NCBI GenBank assembly: GCA_934635225.1
Contig: CAKTYZ010000006.1
Coordinates: 62,001-126,000 of the forward strand
DNA length: 64,000 nt
Source: an uncultured Kiritimatiellota bacterium
Lineage (GTDB): Bacteria > Verrucomicrobiota > Kiritimatiellia > RFP12 > UBA1067
Direction of reading: 5' to 3'
A model generated the notes under the pieces. That model had not been told where the DNA came from, searched no databases, and worked only from the letters and a program-made list of their open reading frames with translations. A program made the position numbers and the translations under genes. Position 1 is the first letter of the stretch. Each line of letters opens with the position of its first letter. Below, piece by piece: positions 1 to 8,237 of the stretch.

Positions 1-170
1 AGTTCGTTAATGTCACCCCAAGCGCGGTTGCCGCAGCCGATGGAGAGGTGGCGAATGAGCGAATTTGGGCTGCGCGTCGAGGTAATGGCCGGAAAGCCCT
101 TGCATCCGCCCACGGCGAAAAGCCCGGCGGATCCTGCGCACGTAAAAAACTGACGACGATTGAGTTTCAT
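1..170 (-). CDS. Tat-exported Gfo/Idh/MocA-type oxidoreductase (N-terminal part only)
   Basis: Only the first 56 codons lie in the window; the gene runs off the left edge. The peptide begins MKLNRRQFFTCAG, a twin-arginine signal followed by a short hydrophobic stretch and GGC, and continues with RHLSIGCGNRAWGD, which matches the entry into the NAD-binding fold of exported Gfo/Idh/MocA sugar oxidoreductases common in PVC bacteria. A strong AAAGGGAG ribosome site precedes the ATG. It lies 52 bp downstream of the DUF1080 protein on the same strand and is probably the third gene of a nagB-DUF1080-oxidoreductase operon. The family assignment rests on the N-terminus alone. Confidence 0.6.
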   Translation of the reverse strand, partial: MKLNRRQFFTCAGSAGLFAVGGCKGFPAITSTRSPNSLIRHLSIGCGNRAWGDINE

Positions 171-222
171 TGTATATTGCTCCCTTTCATGTGTTTCGTG
201 AAATTCGTGACGACAACCTGCT

Positions 223-1710
223 CTACTGCCTGAGCGCATTGACGAGCGACACGAGAGGACGCAGATTTCGTGCGCTTTCGGCAATGTCATCGAATGTGTT
301 CTGGCGCTTCTCGCATTCGACGACGAGCCACTTGACGCCAGACTTCTCAGCGGCTGCGACAATCTTCGGCCAGTCTTGCCGGTCTCCTTCCGCACCAGCC
401 GCGGTCGCGCCGAGAGGCTTTGCGTGGATGCCACTGGGAAGTCGTCCCTTCATCTTCAACATCTCGTCAGCTGGCATGCGCCCGCCCTCAAGAACCGGCC
501 CGATGTCCATTTCAAGCCGCGCACCGTCCGGAGCGGTCAGAATGTCCCACGGATACTCGCCGTCAACCTTCGTGCTCAGTTCATGGATGTGGTGGTGATA
601 GCCCACGCGAATGCCATATGACTTAAGCTTCGCCTCAGCGGCATCGAGCCTTCGACAAAACGCGCGCCATTCTGCAGCTGTCTTCGCCTTGAACCATGGG
701 ATATAGAGGAAATCGACTCCGAAGCGACGACAGAAGGCGACAGTCTTCGCCAGATTCTCCTCGTCTTCGACGTCATCAAACGAAATCGGCTGGTCAGCGA
801 TGGAAAGGCCGCTCTCCTTCAGGGCCTTTTCAAGGCCCTCCGCATCAACACGGATGAAAGAACCGCACTGCACGCCGTCATAGCCCATGGCCTTGATCTT
901 CGGAAATATCTCGGCGAACGCTGCCAATTTGTCGGGCTTGTCAAACCATAGGTCCTTCACGCCCCACAACTGGCAACCGAGCTTCATCGGCGAACGGACC
1001 GTCGAGCCGCCGAGCGAGGCAATGCGCAGATTCCTGATTTGGACGCCCGCTTCGCCATGCACGCCTTGGAAGCCCACGCGCCCGTGCGTCGGAATCGTCG
1101 AAAGTGCGGGAAAACCTCGGTGCCAGGGCGGAACCTGGGTGCCGTCGGGATTGATCAGAGGATCTTTCCAATCGTCCAGATTTGCATCAACTACGGCCTT
1201 TCCGTTCAAGACGACATGCACGCTCTTGCCACGGCAGAAGACCGTCATCCTGTTCCACTCACCCGCCGGCTTCGACGCAATCTCAAGCGCGGCGGCGCGT
1301 CCGTAAAGCGAGCCGGATTGCTGGTACGGGAGTTCCTTGCCCTTGAACTTTGGGCTCGCGTCGTCAAGAAGCTGCACCTCAATCTTGTATTTCGGGAACT
1401 GGTCGAGGTTCGAGATATAGATGAACACGCCGCTGTTGCCGTCCTTCTCCATCATGTACTCGAAGTCCAGGACATAGTTCTCGTAGTCAGCCTTTGTCCA
1501 AATGGGCTTGTCGCGCACACTGCAGAGAACGTCGCCCTCCCATTTCCACGCGCCCTTCTCGAACTCGGCGTCCGAGAAGTCTTTTGAGAAAAGCGGTTTC
1601 CACAAATAGGCGGGCGTGTCGGGGTGCGGTTCGACAGGCGCCCTGGGCGCAGTCGCGCATCCAGCCATAAGCAATGCGGCAACCGCCGCAACGATCATTT
1701 CCTTGTCCAT
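223..1710 (-). CDS. Lipoprotein with DUF1080 (3-keto-disaccharide hydrolase-like) and sugar phosphate isomerase/epimerase domains
   Basis: A 495-residue protein. It starts with a hydrophobic signal and lipobox LMAGC (Cys18), so it should be a lipid-anchored envelope protein. Residues about 35-232 look like the DUF1080 concanavalin-like fold (WKPLFSKDF, GVFIYISN, EWNRMTVFCRG, VVLNGKAVVD). Residues about 238-490 form a xylose-isomerase-like TIM barrel (LGCQLWGVKD, MGYDGVQCGSF, YGIRVGYHHHIHEL, LEMDIGPV, WLVVECE). Fusion of these two domains is recurrent in carbohydrate-degrading PVC and Bacteroidetes genomes, where DUF1080 members act on keto-sugars or glycosides; the substrate here is unknown. 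ATG at 1710 has an AAAGGA site. It sits 37 bp after nagB, same strand. Confidence 0.8.
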   Translation of the reverse strand: MDKEMIVAAVAALLMAGCATAPRAPVEPHPDTPAYLWKPLFSKDFSDAEFEKGAWKWEGDVLCSVRDKPIWTKADYENYVLDFEYMMEKDGNSGVFIYISNLDQFPKYKIEVQLLDDASPKFKGKELPYQQSGSLYGRAAALEIASKPAGEWNRMTVFCRGKSVHVVLNGKAVVDANLDDWKDPLINPDGTQVPPWHRGFPALSTIPTHGRVGFQGVHGEAGVQIRNLRIASLGGSTVRSPMKLGCQLWGVKDLWFDKPDKLAAFAEIFPKIKAMGYDGVQCGSFIRVDAEGLEKALKESGLSIADQPISFDDVEDEENLAKTVAFCRRFGVDFLYIPWFKAKTAAEWRAFCRRLDAAEAKLKSYGIRVGYHHHIHELSTKVDGEYPWDILTAPDGARLEMDIGPVLEGGRMPADEMLKMKGRLPSGIHAKPLGATAAGAEGDRQDWPKIVAAAEKSGVKWLVVECEKRQNTFDDIAESARNLRPLVSLVNALRQ

Positions 1711-1747
1711 ATCAGTCCTTTCTTCGTTAAATCGGATTTACAATGTG

Positions 1748-2530
1748 TTATTTCAGCGTGATCTTGTCCGTCGTGTACACGAGCCTGAAGTCGGGATGCC
1801 CCCAGAGATACGACGCGGGGAGAAACGGCGTTGGTACGCCGCCGCGCACCGAGATCGCCTTCAGCGGTGCGGTCTGCTCTGCAAAGCAGGCGAGAAGCAG
1901 ACACTTCTTGGCTGCGAGGATGGGTGCCATGCCCATCGTCGCCGCATAGCGCGGCACAAGCGACGAGTCGCCGCCCGCCGTGATGGCGGTGTTCTGCGCG
2001 ATTGTCTCTTTTGAAAGCGGCAGTACGCGAGTCGGCAGCACCGCGAACGCCTCGACGGAAATCTCGTCCTCCCTCATCGGCTCATTGAACGCGATGTGTC
2101 CGTTGAAGCCGATTCCAAGCAGCTGCAAGTCAAGTCCGCCGGATGCCGCGATTGCGCCGTCATAGGCCTCAATCGAGGCGGGGTCGGGGAAATGCGCGTT
2201 CTCCTCGTGGAATCCAAGCGCTGGGTCGAACTTCGAGAACAGCATCTCGTGCATATACTTCCAGTAGGACAGCGGATGGTCATGCGGCACGGCGCGGACA
2301 CCGTCTGCAGAATACTCGTCGAGGTTCCATGTCGAAAGAAGCGAGAGGTCCGCGCCGACACGGTTGAACTTGTCCGCAAGCTCGTCGTAAAGCGCGATCA
2401 TCGTGTTGCCCGTCGCGAGCCCCAGGTTATAGCGCTCACCCTTGGATAGAGACCGCATGACGCTATCGTAAATGATCGACGCGCCAACAGAACTCATCGC
2501 CGCATAGTCTTTTACTGTTTCAGTCTTCAT
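1748..2530 (-). CDS. nagB: Glucosamine-6-phosphate deaminase
   Basis: 260 residues, the short Bacillus-type NagB. It converts glucosamine 6-phosphate to fructose 6-phosphate plus ammonia in the cytoplasm, feeding amino sugars into glycolysis. Motifs seen: LGLATGNT at 36-43 (phosphate loop), NLDEY with Asp71 at the position of the catalytic base, and GIGFNGHIAFNEP at 140-151 with His145 and Glu150; B. subtilis NagB has the same N-G-H arrangement. GAAAGGAAC precedes the ATG and a TATAAT box lies about 25 nt upstream. It heads a likely operon with the DUF1080 lipoprotein and the Gfo/Idh gene, and is divergent from the XylR-like regulator, which is a candidate controller. Confidence 0.92.
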   Translation of the reverse strand: MKTETVKDYAAMSSVGASIIYDSVMRSLSKGERYNLGLATGNTMIALYDELADKFNRVGADLSLLSTWNLDEYSADGVRAVPHDHPLSYWKYMHEMLFSKFDPALGFHEENAHFPDPASIEAYDGAIAASGGLDLQLLGIGFNGHIAFNEPMREDEISVEAFAVLPTRVLPLSKETIAQNTAITAGGDSSLVPRYAATMGMAPILAAKKCLLLACFAEQTAPLKAISVRGGVPTPFLPASYLWGHPDFRLVYTTDKITLK

Positions 2531-2554
2531 TACAACTTGTTCCTTTCCGCTGAT

Positions 2555-2560
2555 ATTATA
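2555..2560 (-). promoter_or_regulatory. -10 box of the nagB operon
   Basis: The minus strand reads TATAAT here, 24 nt before the nagB ATG, leaving room for a short leader with a GAAAGGA ribosome site. No convincing -35 is visible. The box lies in the 118-bp divergent region shared with the XylR-like gene. Confidence 0.55.
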
Positions 2561-2635
2561 TCAAAAGGCATAAGGCAAAAAGAAGTATATTGCGCAAAAA
2601 TTAGAAAGCGCATTGCGAAACTGTGGTCGGGATGA

Positions 2636-2641
2636 TATAAT
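2636..2641 (+). promoter_or_regulatory. -10 box directly before the XylR-like start (leaderless type)
   Basis: TATAAT ends 7 nt before the ATG at 2649. Transcription would begin at or within a nucleotide or two of the start codon, so the mRNA should be leaderless; there is no Shine-Dalgarno sequence in the gap. Confidence 0.6.
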
Positions 2642-2648
2642 TCCCGCC

Positions 2649-3812
2649 ATGGACACCATCCTCGTATTCTCGACATCCATAGGCAGGGCGCAAGCGGACA
2701 TGCTCGCGGGTGTGCGCGAATTCGCGAAGTCCGCGAACTGGAATGTCCAGTCCTTCGTGTACGACGGCAAACCGTTTCCCGTGCGGAAGCTGCTCGACTT
2801 CTGGTCTCCGGCAGGTTGCATCATGGAGGGATGCGGAAACGGCATGTCATCCAACGCCGTGACGCAAAGGTCGTTCGGACAGACTCCCGTCGTGTATCTC
2901 GGCAGCGAATCTGCCATGACGCCAAAGGGCGCGGTCCGTGTCGTACACGATGCACGGCTGGTCGCAAACGTCGCGGCGAAGGAATTGATGTCCATCGGCA
3001 TGGAGCATTTCGCGTTCGTCGGGGCGAACGGCAAGGAATGGAGCGATCGACGCAAATCGTCGTTTGCGGAGGCCCTCAAGCTCAACGGGCACCACTTCGC
3101 CGCTATGGACGTGCATCCAACGTCGGCAGACGTCTACGACAAAGACGCTATGCGCCTTCGCAAATGGCTCGCCGGGCTCCAGATGCCCTGCGGAATCATG
3201 GCAGCCGACGATGAGATCGCGGCGACGGTCCTCTCCATCTGTCGCATGGCTGAAATTGATGTTCCAGGAGACCTTGCGGTCATAGGCGTGGACGACAACG
3301 AATCCCTGTGCGAGAACACCGTGCCGACACTCTCCAGCGTCAGGCCCGACTTCCGTCAAGGCGGCAGATTCGCAGCAAGGCTCTTGGCTCGGATAATACG
3401 CGGCGGACACGCCGTCCAACGTGAAGCGGTCTTCAGCGTCTCCGGCATCGTCAGGCGCGGCTCCACGCGCTTCTTCCGCCGCAGGGATGCAGAGGTATCT
3501 GCCGCACTGGAGCGAATCTGGGCGCCGGACGGCACGGCCCTTTCGCCAAAAGACATTCTCGCGGGGTTTTCATGTTCGCGCCGTAACGCGGAAATACGGT
3601 TCCGCGCAACGACGGGAAGGACCATCCTCGAGGAGATCGTCTCCGCACGAATGGAGCGGGCAAAGTCGCTTCTCTCGGAAACCACCCTTTCCGTGCCAGA
3701 CATCGCCATGCAGTGCGGATACCGCTTCCCTGCAAACTTCCGCAACGCCTTCCGCCAGGCGATGGGAATCAATCCCCTCGCCTGGCGGAAAAGAGCCGCT
3801 GCGGAAGCCTAA
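2649..3812 (+). CDS. XylR-like transcription regulator (LacI-type sensor plus AraC HTH)
   Basis: About 387 residues. Residues 1-270 resemble the periplasmic-binding-protein-like sugar sensor of LacI/XylR proteins (MDTILVFSTSIGRAQAD, GIMAADDEIAATV, LAVIGVDDNESLCE, LSSVRPDFRQGG). The last about 100 residues are an AraC-type double helix-turn-helix (LLSETTLSVPDIAMQCGYRF, FRNAFRQAMGINPLAWR). In the XylR family this layout binds a sugar and activates catabolic genes. Start chosen at MDTIL because TATAAT lies 7 nt upstream; an upstream in-frame ATG would lie before that box. It is divergent from nagB, and its TAA overlaps by 4 bp the stop of the convergent aldolase gene, so it plausibly regulates both flanking operons. 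Confidence 0.85.
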   Translation: MDTILVFSTSIGRAQADMLAGVREFAKSANWNVQSFVYDGKPFPVRKLLDFWSPAGCIMEGCGNGMSSNAVTQRSFGQTPVVYLGSESAMTPKGAVRVVHDARLVANVAAKELMSIGMEHFAFVGANGKEWSDRRKSSFAEALKLNGHHFAAMDVHPTSADVYDKDAMRLRKWLAGLQMPCGIMAADDEIAATVLSICRMAEIDVPGDLAVIGVDDNESLCENTVPTLSSVRPDFRQGGRFAARLLARIIRGGHAVQREAVFSVSGIVRRGSTRFFRRRDAEVSAALERIWAPDGTALSPKDILAGFSCSRRNAEIRFRATTGRTILEEIVSARMERAKSLLSETTLSVPDIAMQCGYRFPANFRNAFRQAMGINPLAWRKRAAAEA

Positions 3813-4636
3813 CGTCCTGCAAAGAACTTTATGAGCCGCTGCACATGCACGGCACAGGCGTCGATGATCGGATCGGCGAGCTTGTCGGGCGGCACGAACG
3901 CGCCGTTGAGGTCCTGATAGACCTTAAGCGTCGATTTTATGTACGTATCAAGAAACTCCGTCGCGATGTTAACCTTCGCGATGCCCGACTCGATTGCACG
4001 GCGCACATCTGCGAGCGGCGTTCCGCTGCCTCCGTGAAGGACAAGCGGCGTATCGGACAGCGCATCTGCTATCGCGGCGCAGCGCGGAATGTCGAGCTTC
4101 GGCTCCGACTTGTAGTATCCGTGCGCAGTTCCGATGGAAACCGCAAGCGCGTCCACGCCCGTCTCCTTCGCGAACGAGACCGCTTCGGCGACATCTGTCA
4201 GCGCGGTCTCGTCGCCCTGCGCGACATGGCCGATCTCCCCTTCGCATGTCGCGCCGAGCGCGTGCGCGTAGTCCGCGACATGCTTCGTCCACTTCACGTT
4301 CTCGTCGTAAGGCGAGCGCGAGCCGTCATACATCACCGACGTGTAGCCCCACGCGAGGGCATCCTGCGCCTGCTTCACCGTGTTGCCATGGTCAAGGTGA
4401 AGCGCAACCGGCACCTTTGCCCTAAATGCGAGCCGCTGGAGCGTCCCCGCGAGATCATACGCCTTCCCCGTGTCGAAGAGACGCATGTAAAGCTGTATGA
4501 TGACAGGTTCGTTTTCGGCCTCTGCGGCCTTGAGGACCGCAGCGGCCGTTTCGTAGTTCGTGATGTTGAATGCCCCGACGGCCTTGCGCGCCTTGCGCGC
4601 TGCCGTCAGCATTTCCTTCATGTTGACAAGTGACAT
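3809..4636 (-). CDS. Class II (zinc) ketose-bisphosphate aldolase
   Basis: 275 residues from MSLVNMKEML, the size of FbaA/GatY/KbaY-type class II aldolases. ALHLDHG (residues 78-84) carries the catalytic Asp82 and zinc ligand His83; further zinc-site motifs are SIGTAHGYY and LVLHGGSGTP, with KVNIATEF in the phosphate/Schiff region. It should cleave a ketose bisphosphate or related phosphorylated sugar to dihydroxyacetone phosphate plus an aldehyde; fructose- versus tagatose-bisphosphate specificity cannot be read. It is the last gene of a four-gene run (FAD oxidase, Fe-S protein, NagB-like, aldolase), 31 bp after its neighbour. No clear ribosome site precedes the ATG. Confidence 0.85.
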   Translation of the reverse strand: MSLVNMKEMLTAARKARKAVGAFNITNYETAAAVLKAAEAENEPVIIQLYMRLFDTGKAYDLAGTLQRLAFRAKVPVALHLDHGNTVKQAQDALAWGYTSVMYDGSRSPYDENVKWTKHVADYAHALGATCEGEIGHVAQGDETALTDVAEAVSFAKETGVDALAVSIGTAHGYYKSEPKLDIPRCAAIADALSDTPLVLHGGSGTPLADVRRAIESGIAKVNIATEFLDTYIKSTLKVYQDLNGAFVPPDKLADPIIDACAVHVQRLIKFFAGR

Positions 4637-4667
4637 AGAACGTAAGTTGAGGAGTTGAGAAGGACGG

Positions 4668-5540
4668 TCAGATGTTGAACCTCGGCTTCGCGAGCGTGTT
4701 GCGGTCGGAGACGACGCGCAGGTTCCTGTGGAAGCGCGCGAGCGTGACCGGGTAGTCCTCGCCCGGCAGACCGAGGGCCGCAATGCGCAGGCACGTGTTC
4801 GCCCAGTTGAAGCCGGGCAGCTCGTTGCGGGTCATGAGCAGCATCTTGCGCGCCTCCAGGCACTGCCGCATGCCAATCGTGATCGCGCGCCTCGGGAAGT
4901 TGACGAGGTTGCCGCCGACGCCCGGATGGCGCGTGGAGTCGATCGTGCGCGTGAACTCGTTGATGCTGAGGATGCGCGGGTCCGAGTCCTTCACGCCCGG
5001 CTCCGGCTCGTTGAACGCGACGTGGCCGTGGATGCCGATGCCGCCGTAGCAGACCTCGATGCCGCCAAGATCCCTGATCGTCTTCGGGAGGTCCTTGATG
5101 TTCTCAGGGCTCGGGAAGACGACCTGCTCCTTCGGCATGAGGAGGTCGGGACGGATCCGGTTGAAGAGCAGCGGCCCGATCTGGCCTCGGAAGGAGAGCG
5201 GATTCGTCGTCGGGATGAGCTCGTCCTTCTCGTCATCGACGTACTCGTCCATGAAGAAGAAGCGGACGTTCCGGAGCGAGAGGCTGCGGTAGTTGATCTT
5301 CTCGGCCATCAGGCGGTAGGGCTGGGTCGGCCCGACCGGCATGATGAAGTTCACGACGCGCCGGCCCTTCGCGGCCTTGGCGAACTCCTTCACCATCTCC
5401 TCGGCGAGGTAGTCGTAGACCTCGTCCAGCGTGTCAAAGATCACGAGCTGGCCCTTGGCCCGCCTGATCACCTCGTCCGGCTCCAGCGCGTTGATCTTGC
5501 GGACTTCGGCCCGGCGCTGTCTTTCCGTCAGCAGTTTCAT
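4668..5540 (-). CDS. Divergent glucosamine-6-phosphate deaminase-like sugar isomerase
   Basis: 290 residues from MKLLTERQ, preceded by AAAGGAG. It shares the NagB/6-phosphogluconolactonase fold: MDEY (Asp98), GGIGIHGHVAFNEP (166-179, with His173), FPRRAITIGM and a C-terminal RNTLAKPRF. Against the ordinary NagB at 1748-2530 it is longer, its phosphate loop reads MPVGPTQPY rather than LATG, and it has extra inserts. It probably acts on a different phosphorylated amino sugar or amino acid-sugar adduct. Its operon with a flavin oxidase, an Fe-S partner and an aldolase supports a dedicated catabolic route ending in aldol cleavage. Confidence 0.75.
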   Translation of the reverse strand: MKLLTERQRRAEVRKINALEPDEVIRRAKGQLVIFDTLDEVYDYLAEEMVKEFAKAAKGRRVVNFIMPVGPTQPYRLMAEKINYRSLSLRNVRFFFMDEYVDDEKDELIPTTNPLSFRGQIGPLLFNRIRPDLLMPKEQVVFPSPENIKDLPKTIRDLGGIEVCYGGIGIHGHVAFNEPEPGVKDSDPRILSINEFTRTIDSTRHPGVGGNLVNFPRRAITIGMRQCLEARKMLLMTRNELPGFNWANTCLRIAALGLPGEDYPVTLARFHRNLRVVSDRNTLAKPRFNI

Positions 5541-5568
5541 TGCCTTGGCTCCTTTCTGCGGACGCGGA

Positions 5569-6600
5569 TCACAGGCAAGCCGCCGCAAGCTCGTCCATCG
5601 TGACGACGTTGAGCTTGCCGTACTTCTTCAGGACCTTCTTCGTGTAGGCCGAGAGGACGACGATCCTGTCCGTCTTCGGGTGGTCCGCACGTTCGGCGAC
5701 ATATTCCGCCAGTTTCTTGACGAGTTCGGGATTGATTTCGTCGAAGACGACCGCGCCCTCGCCACAGCAATACGACTCTTCGTCGTTCGTGCCAAACGGG
5801 ACATTCTTCGCCTTGAGGGACTTCAGAAGCCTCTCCGGGCATGTGCATCCGTCGTAGTTGCGCATGAAGTCGTCCGCGAGGTAGTAGAGTTCGCCCGCCG
5901 CCTTCTTGAACACGACCTTCGCCTGAAGGAGGAAGCTTGAAATGCAAAGCACCTTGCAAGGAAGCTTCACGTCGAACGCAGGATAGTCCTTCGTCAACGC
6001 GTCGAACGCCGCCGGATTCGAGACGACGAGCGTCTTGACGCCCTTCTCCGCAAGAAATGCCGCGAACTTCTCCGCCGCTTCCTTCGCTTCATGAAGATAA
6101 CCAAGCACCTTGAGCGCCTTGCCAATCGAGCCGCCTTCGATGATGGCAGGCGTTGTCTTCGCCGCCGCGAAGAGTTTCTTCACGGCCACGACGACATCCT
6201 TGTCCGCCGCCGTGGTCGCGTCGAGGAAGTAGGCGAGATCGCCCTTGCCCTTCATGGTGAATGCGCTTTTCGCATACTTCTTCGCGAGCTTCTGCACCTT
6301 CTCGGGCGCCTTGCCCGCCTCCACGACGTCAGCGCGCGCCGCAAGGGCGAGACCGTTCTCGTCATAGTGGTTCACGCAGTGGTGGACGCAGCAGGCCGAC
6401 AGTTCCTGACGGTAGAGCGCGTCCACGAAATCCGTGTCGTCGAACGAGTTCGTTCCCGTGCGGAGACCGTAGAGCATCGCCGCGCGGACACGAGGCGTGT
6501 CAACTTCGGTGCTGCGAACCTGGCTAATCGTAGAGAGATGCCGGCACATGAAGCAGAACCGGCAGTTCATCATCGCTTCTTCAAACTGATCAATATGCAT
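5569..6600 (-). CDS. Fe-S partner protein with CCG cysteine-rich domain (GlcF/HdrB-like)
   Basis: 343 residues. The N-terminus has NCRFCFMCRH (Cys13, Cys16, Cys19), a 4Fe-4S pattern, and a following CCVHHC cluster. The C-terminal part carries GCTCPERLL and SYCCGEG, the CCG motif found in heterodisulfide reductase B, GlcF and LutA proteins. The middle is helical with no recognised motif. Such proteins pass electrons from a flavin oxidase to a carrier; here the FAD oxidase gene lies 18 bp upstream on the same strand. It is shorter than GlcF (about 400) and has only one clear CCG unit. Substrate unknown. Confidence 0.75.
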   Translation of the reverse strand: MHIDQFEEAMMNCRFCFMCRHLSTISQVRSTEVDTPRVRAAMLYGLRTGTNSFDDTDFVDALYRQELSACCVHHCVNHYDENGLALAARADVVEAGKAPEKVQKLAKKYAKSAFTMKGKGDLAYFLDATTAADKDVVVAVKKLFAAAKTTPAIIEGGSIGKALKVLGYLHEAKEAAEKFAAFLAEKGVKTLVVSNPAAFDALTKDYPAFDVKLPCKVLCISSFLLQAKVVFKKAAGELYYLADDFMRNYDGCTCPERLLKSLKAKNVPFGTNDEESYCCGEGAVVFDEINPELVKKLAEYVAERADHPKTDRIVVLSAYTKKVLKKYGKLNVVTMDELAAACL

Positions 6601-6618
6601 TTTAAGTTCTCCTTTCCT

Positions 6619-8073
6619 TTAGCAACCCGCGAGGCCCATCTTGCCCGGGTTCATGATGCCGTTCGGGTCAAGCTTCTGCTTGATGCCCTCAAGGACCGGC
6701 ATGGTCTTGCCGTAAAGGTCCTTCATGTAGCGGCCAAGCTTCAAGCCAACACCGTGATGCTCGTTGATGACGCCACCCTCGCGAATCGCCGCGCGGATTG
6801 CCCTGTCCCACACCGCGTTGTAGAGCGCGGCCGCCTCTTCGGCATTCGGCGGGACCTTGTCGCCCGGGAAGATGAAACGCGCGTAGAGCATGCAGCCCCA
6901 ATCGTACCAGTGCGAGAAGTGACCGATGAAGCGCGCATCCGGAAACTCGGTGTTGACGACCTTCTTCATCGCCCAGTAGACGTTCTCGATGTGCGAGAAG
7001 TCCGCCACCGTGTCAAGCGTGCCGAAAGCCTGCGGGACATGGAACATGTAGCCCGGGTAGAAGAACTTGTACTTGTTCTCCCACCACCATTCGCCGCCCT
7101 TCGAGCCGAGGTCCTTGCCCTTGAACTCGCCCTCCATGATCTCGCGGGCGTGCTTCATCTGAAGGTCCACGATGTCCTTGCGGCCATCGAAGCCGAAGAC
7201 AAGGTAGGCGCCCTTGTCGAGGTCAATGCCGAAGACCTTCGAGACATGGGTCTTCGTCTCCGTCTCGTCGTAGAGACGCATCGCGCACGGCTGAAGACGG
7301 CTGCGCATGAGCGTCTGTCCGGCCTGCATCGCCGTATGAAAGTCCTTGAAGATGTAGGCGCGGAACTGACGGCTCTCAGGCTGGGGGTGGACCTTCAGCG
7401 TCACCTCGGTGATGACGCCGAGCGTCCCCTCGCTGCCGAGGAAGAGCATCGTCATGTCGGGGCCCGACGCATGACGCGGAACCGGAAGCGTGCGGATGAT
7501 CTCGCCCGTCGGGGTCACGACTTCAAGGGACATCACCATGTCCTCAATCTTGCCGTACTTCGTCGAAAGAACGCCCGTGCCGCGATGCGCAAGGAAGCCG
7601 CCTATCGTCGAACAGGCAATTGAGGCGGGAAGGTGCATCGTCGAGAGGCCTTCCTTATTGCAACCCCACTCCAAGTGCTTCGTGATGATGCCGGTCTGAG
7701 CCGTCACCGTGAGCGCCTGATGGTCGATCTTGATGATCTTGTTCATGCGCTTCATGTCCAGCACGATGCCATTGTAGATCGGAAGCGCACCGCCCTGGCT
7801 GCCCGAACCGCCGCCCCACGGCACGACCGGGATCTTGTACTGGTTCGCAATCTTCATAATGCGCGCGACTTCTTCGCTCGTCTTCGGATGAACGACGAAA
7901 TCGGGCTTCGGGCAGACGCGACCGCGATCATGCCACATCTCTGGAATCCAGTAGTAGTCAATCGAGTGACCGAACTTGTCGGCGAACTTCGTATCCACAT
8001 ACTCGTCGCCCACAACGTCCGTCAGTTCCGTACGAATCATCTCGTACATGTAGCTGTCTTCTTTGATTTTCAT
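6619..8073 (-). CDS. FAD-linked oxidase/dehydrogenase (GlcD/AGPS-type, VAO family)
   Basis: 484 residues. The PCMH-type FAD domain is at about 60-245 (VVHPKTSEEVARIM, VPWGGGSGSQGG, STIGGFLAHRGTG, LGSEGTLGVITEVTLKVHP), and the C-terminal substrate domain ends in INEHHGVGLKL and LDPNGIMNPGKMG. EHHGVG is typical of alkyl-DHAP synthase and lactate/glycolate dehydrogenase relatives. It should oxidise a 2-hydroxy acid or a related alcohol using FAD, with electrons taken by the Fe-S protein encoded next. ATG has an AGAAGGAA site. It heads the four-gene operon ending at the aldolase; a weak TACAAT box lies about 35 nt upstream. Confidence 0.85.
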   Translation of the reverse strand: MKIKEDSYMYEMIRTELTDVVGDEYVDTKFADKFGHSIDYYWIPEMWHDRGRVCPKPDFVVHPKTSEEVARIMKIANQYKIPVVPWGGGSGSQGGALPIYNGIVLDMKRMNKIIKIDHQALTVTAQTGIITKHLEWGCNKEGLSTMHLPASIACSTIGGFLAHRGTGVLSTKYGKIEDMVMSLEVVTPTGEIIRTLPVPRHASGPDMTMLFLGSEGTLGVITEVTLKVHPQPESRQFRAYIFKDFHTAMQAGQTLMRSRLQPCAMRLYDETETKTHVSKVFGIDLDKGAYLVFGFDGRKDIVDLQMKHAREIMEGEFKGKDLGSKGGEWWWENKYKFFYPGYMFHVPQAFGTLDTVADFSHIENVYWAMKKVVNTEFPDARFIGHFSHWYDWGCMLYARFIFPGDKVPPNAEEAAALYNAVWDRAIRAAIREGGVINEHHGVGLKLGRYMKDLYGKTMPVLEGIKQKLDPNGIMNPGKMGLAGC

Positions 8074-8237
8074 TTCATATTCCTTCTGTTGAAACCAGAC
8101 GCTTGTATTGTACTATAATTGGACTGAGAATGGGGCGAATTACTCTGAAATCTTATGAGAAGAAATGAGAACACGCCACGCAGGGCGGGAACACGCGTGC
8201 CGCCCGCCCGTCATTCGGAGAAAGAAGAAAACAGGGG

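Noticed and set aside
8155..8237. Terminator after fmt formed by GGGCGG/CCGCCC
   Set aside because: A stem is present but the minus strand has no U-tract directly after it.
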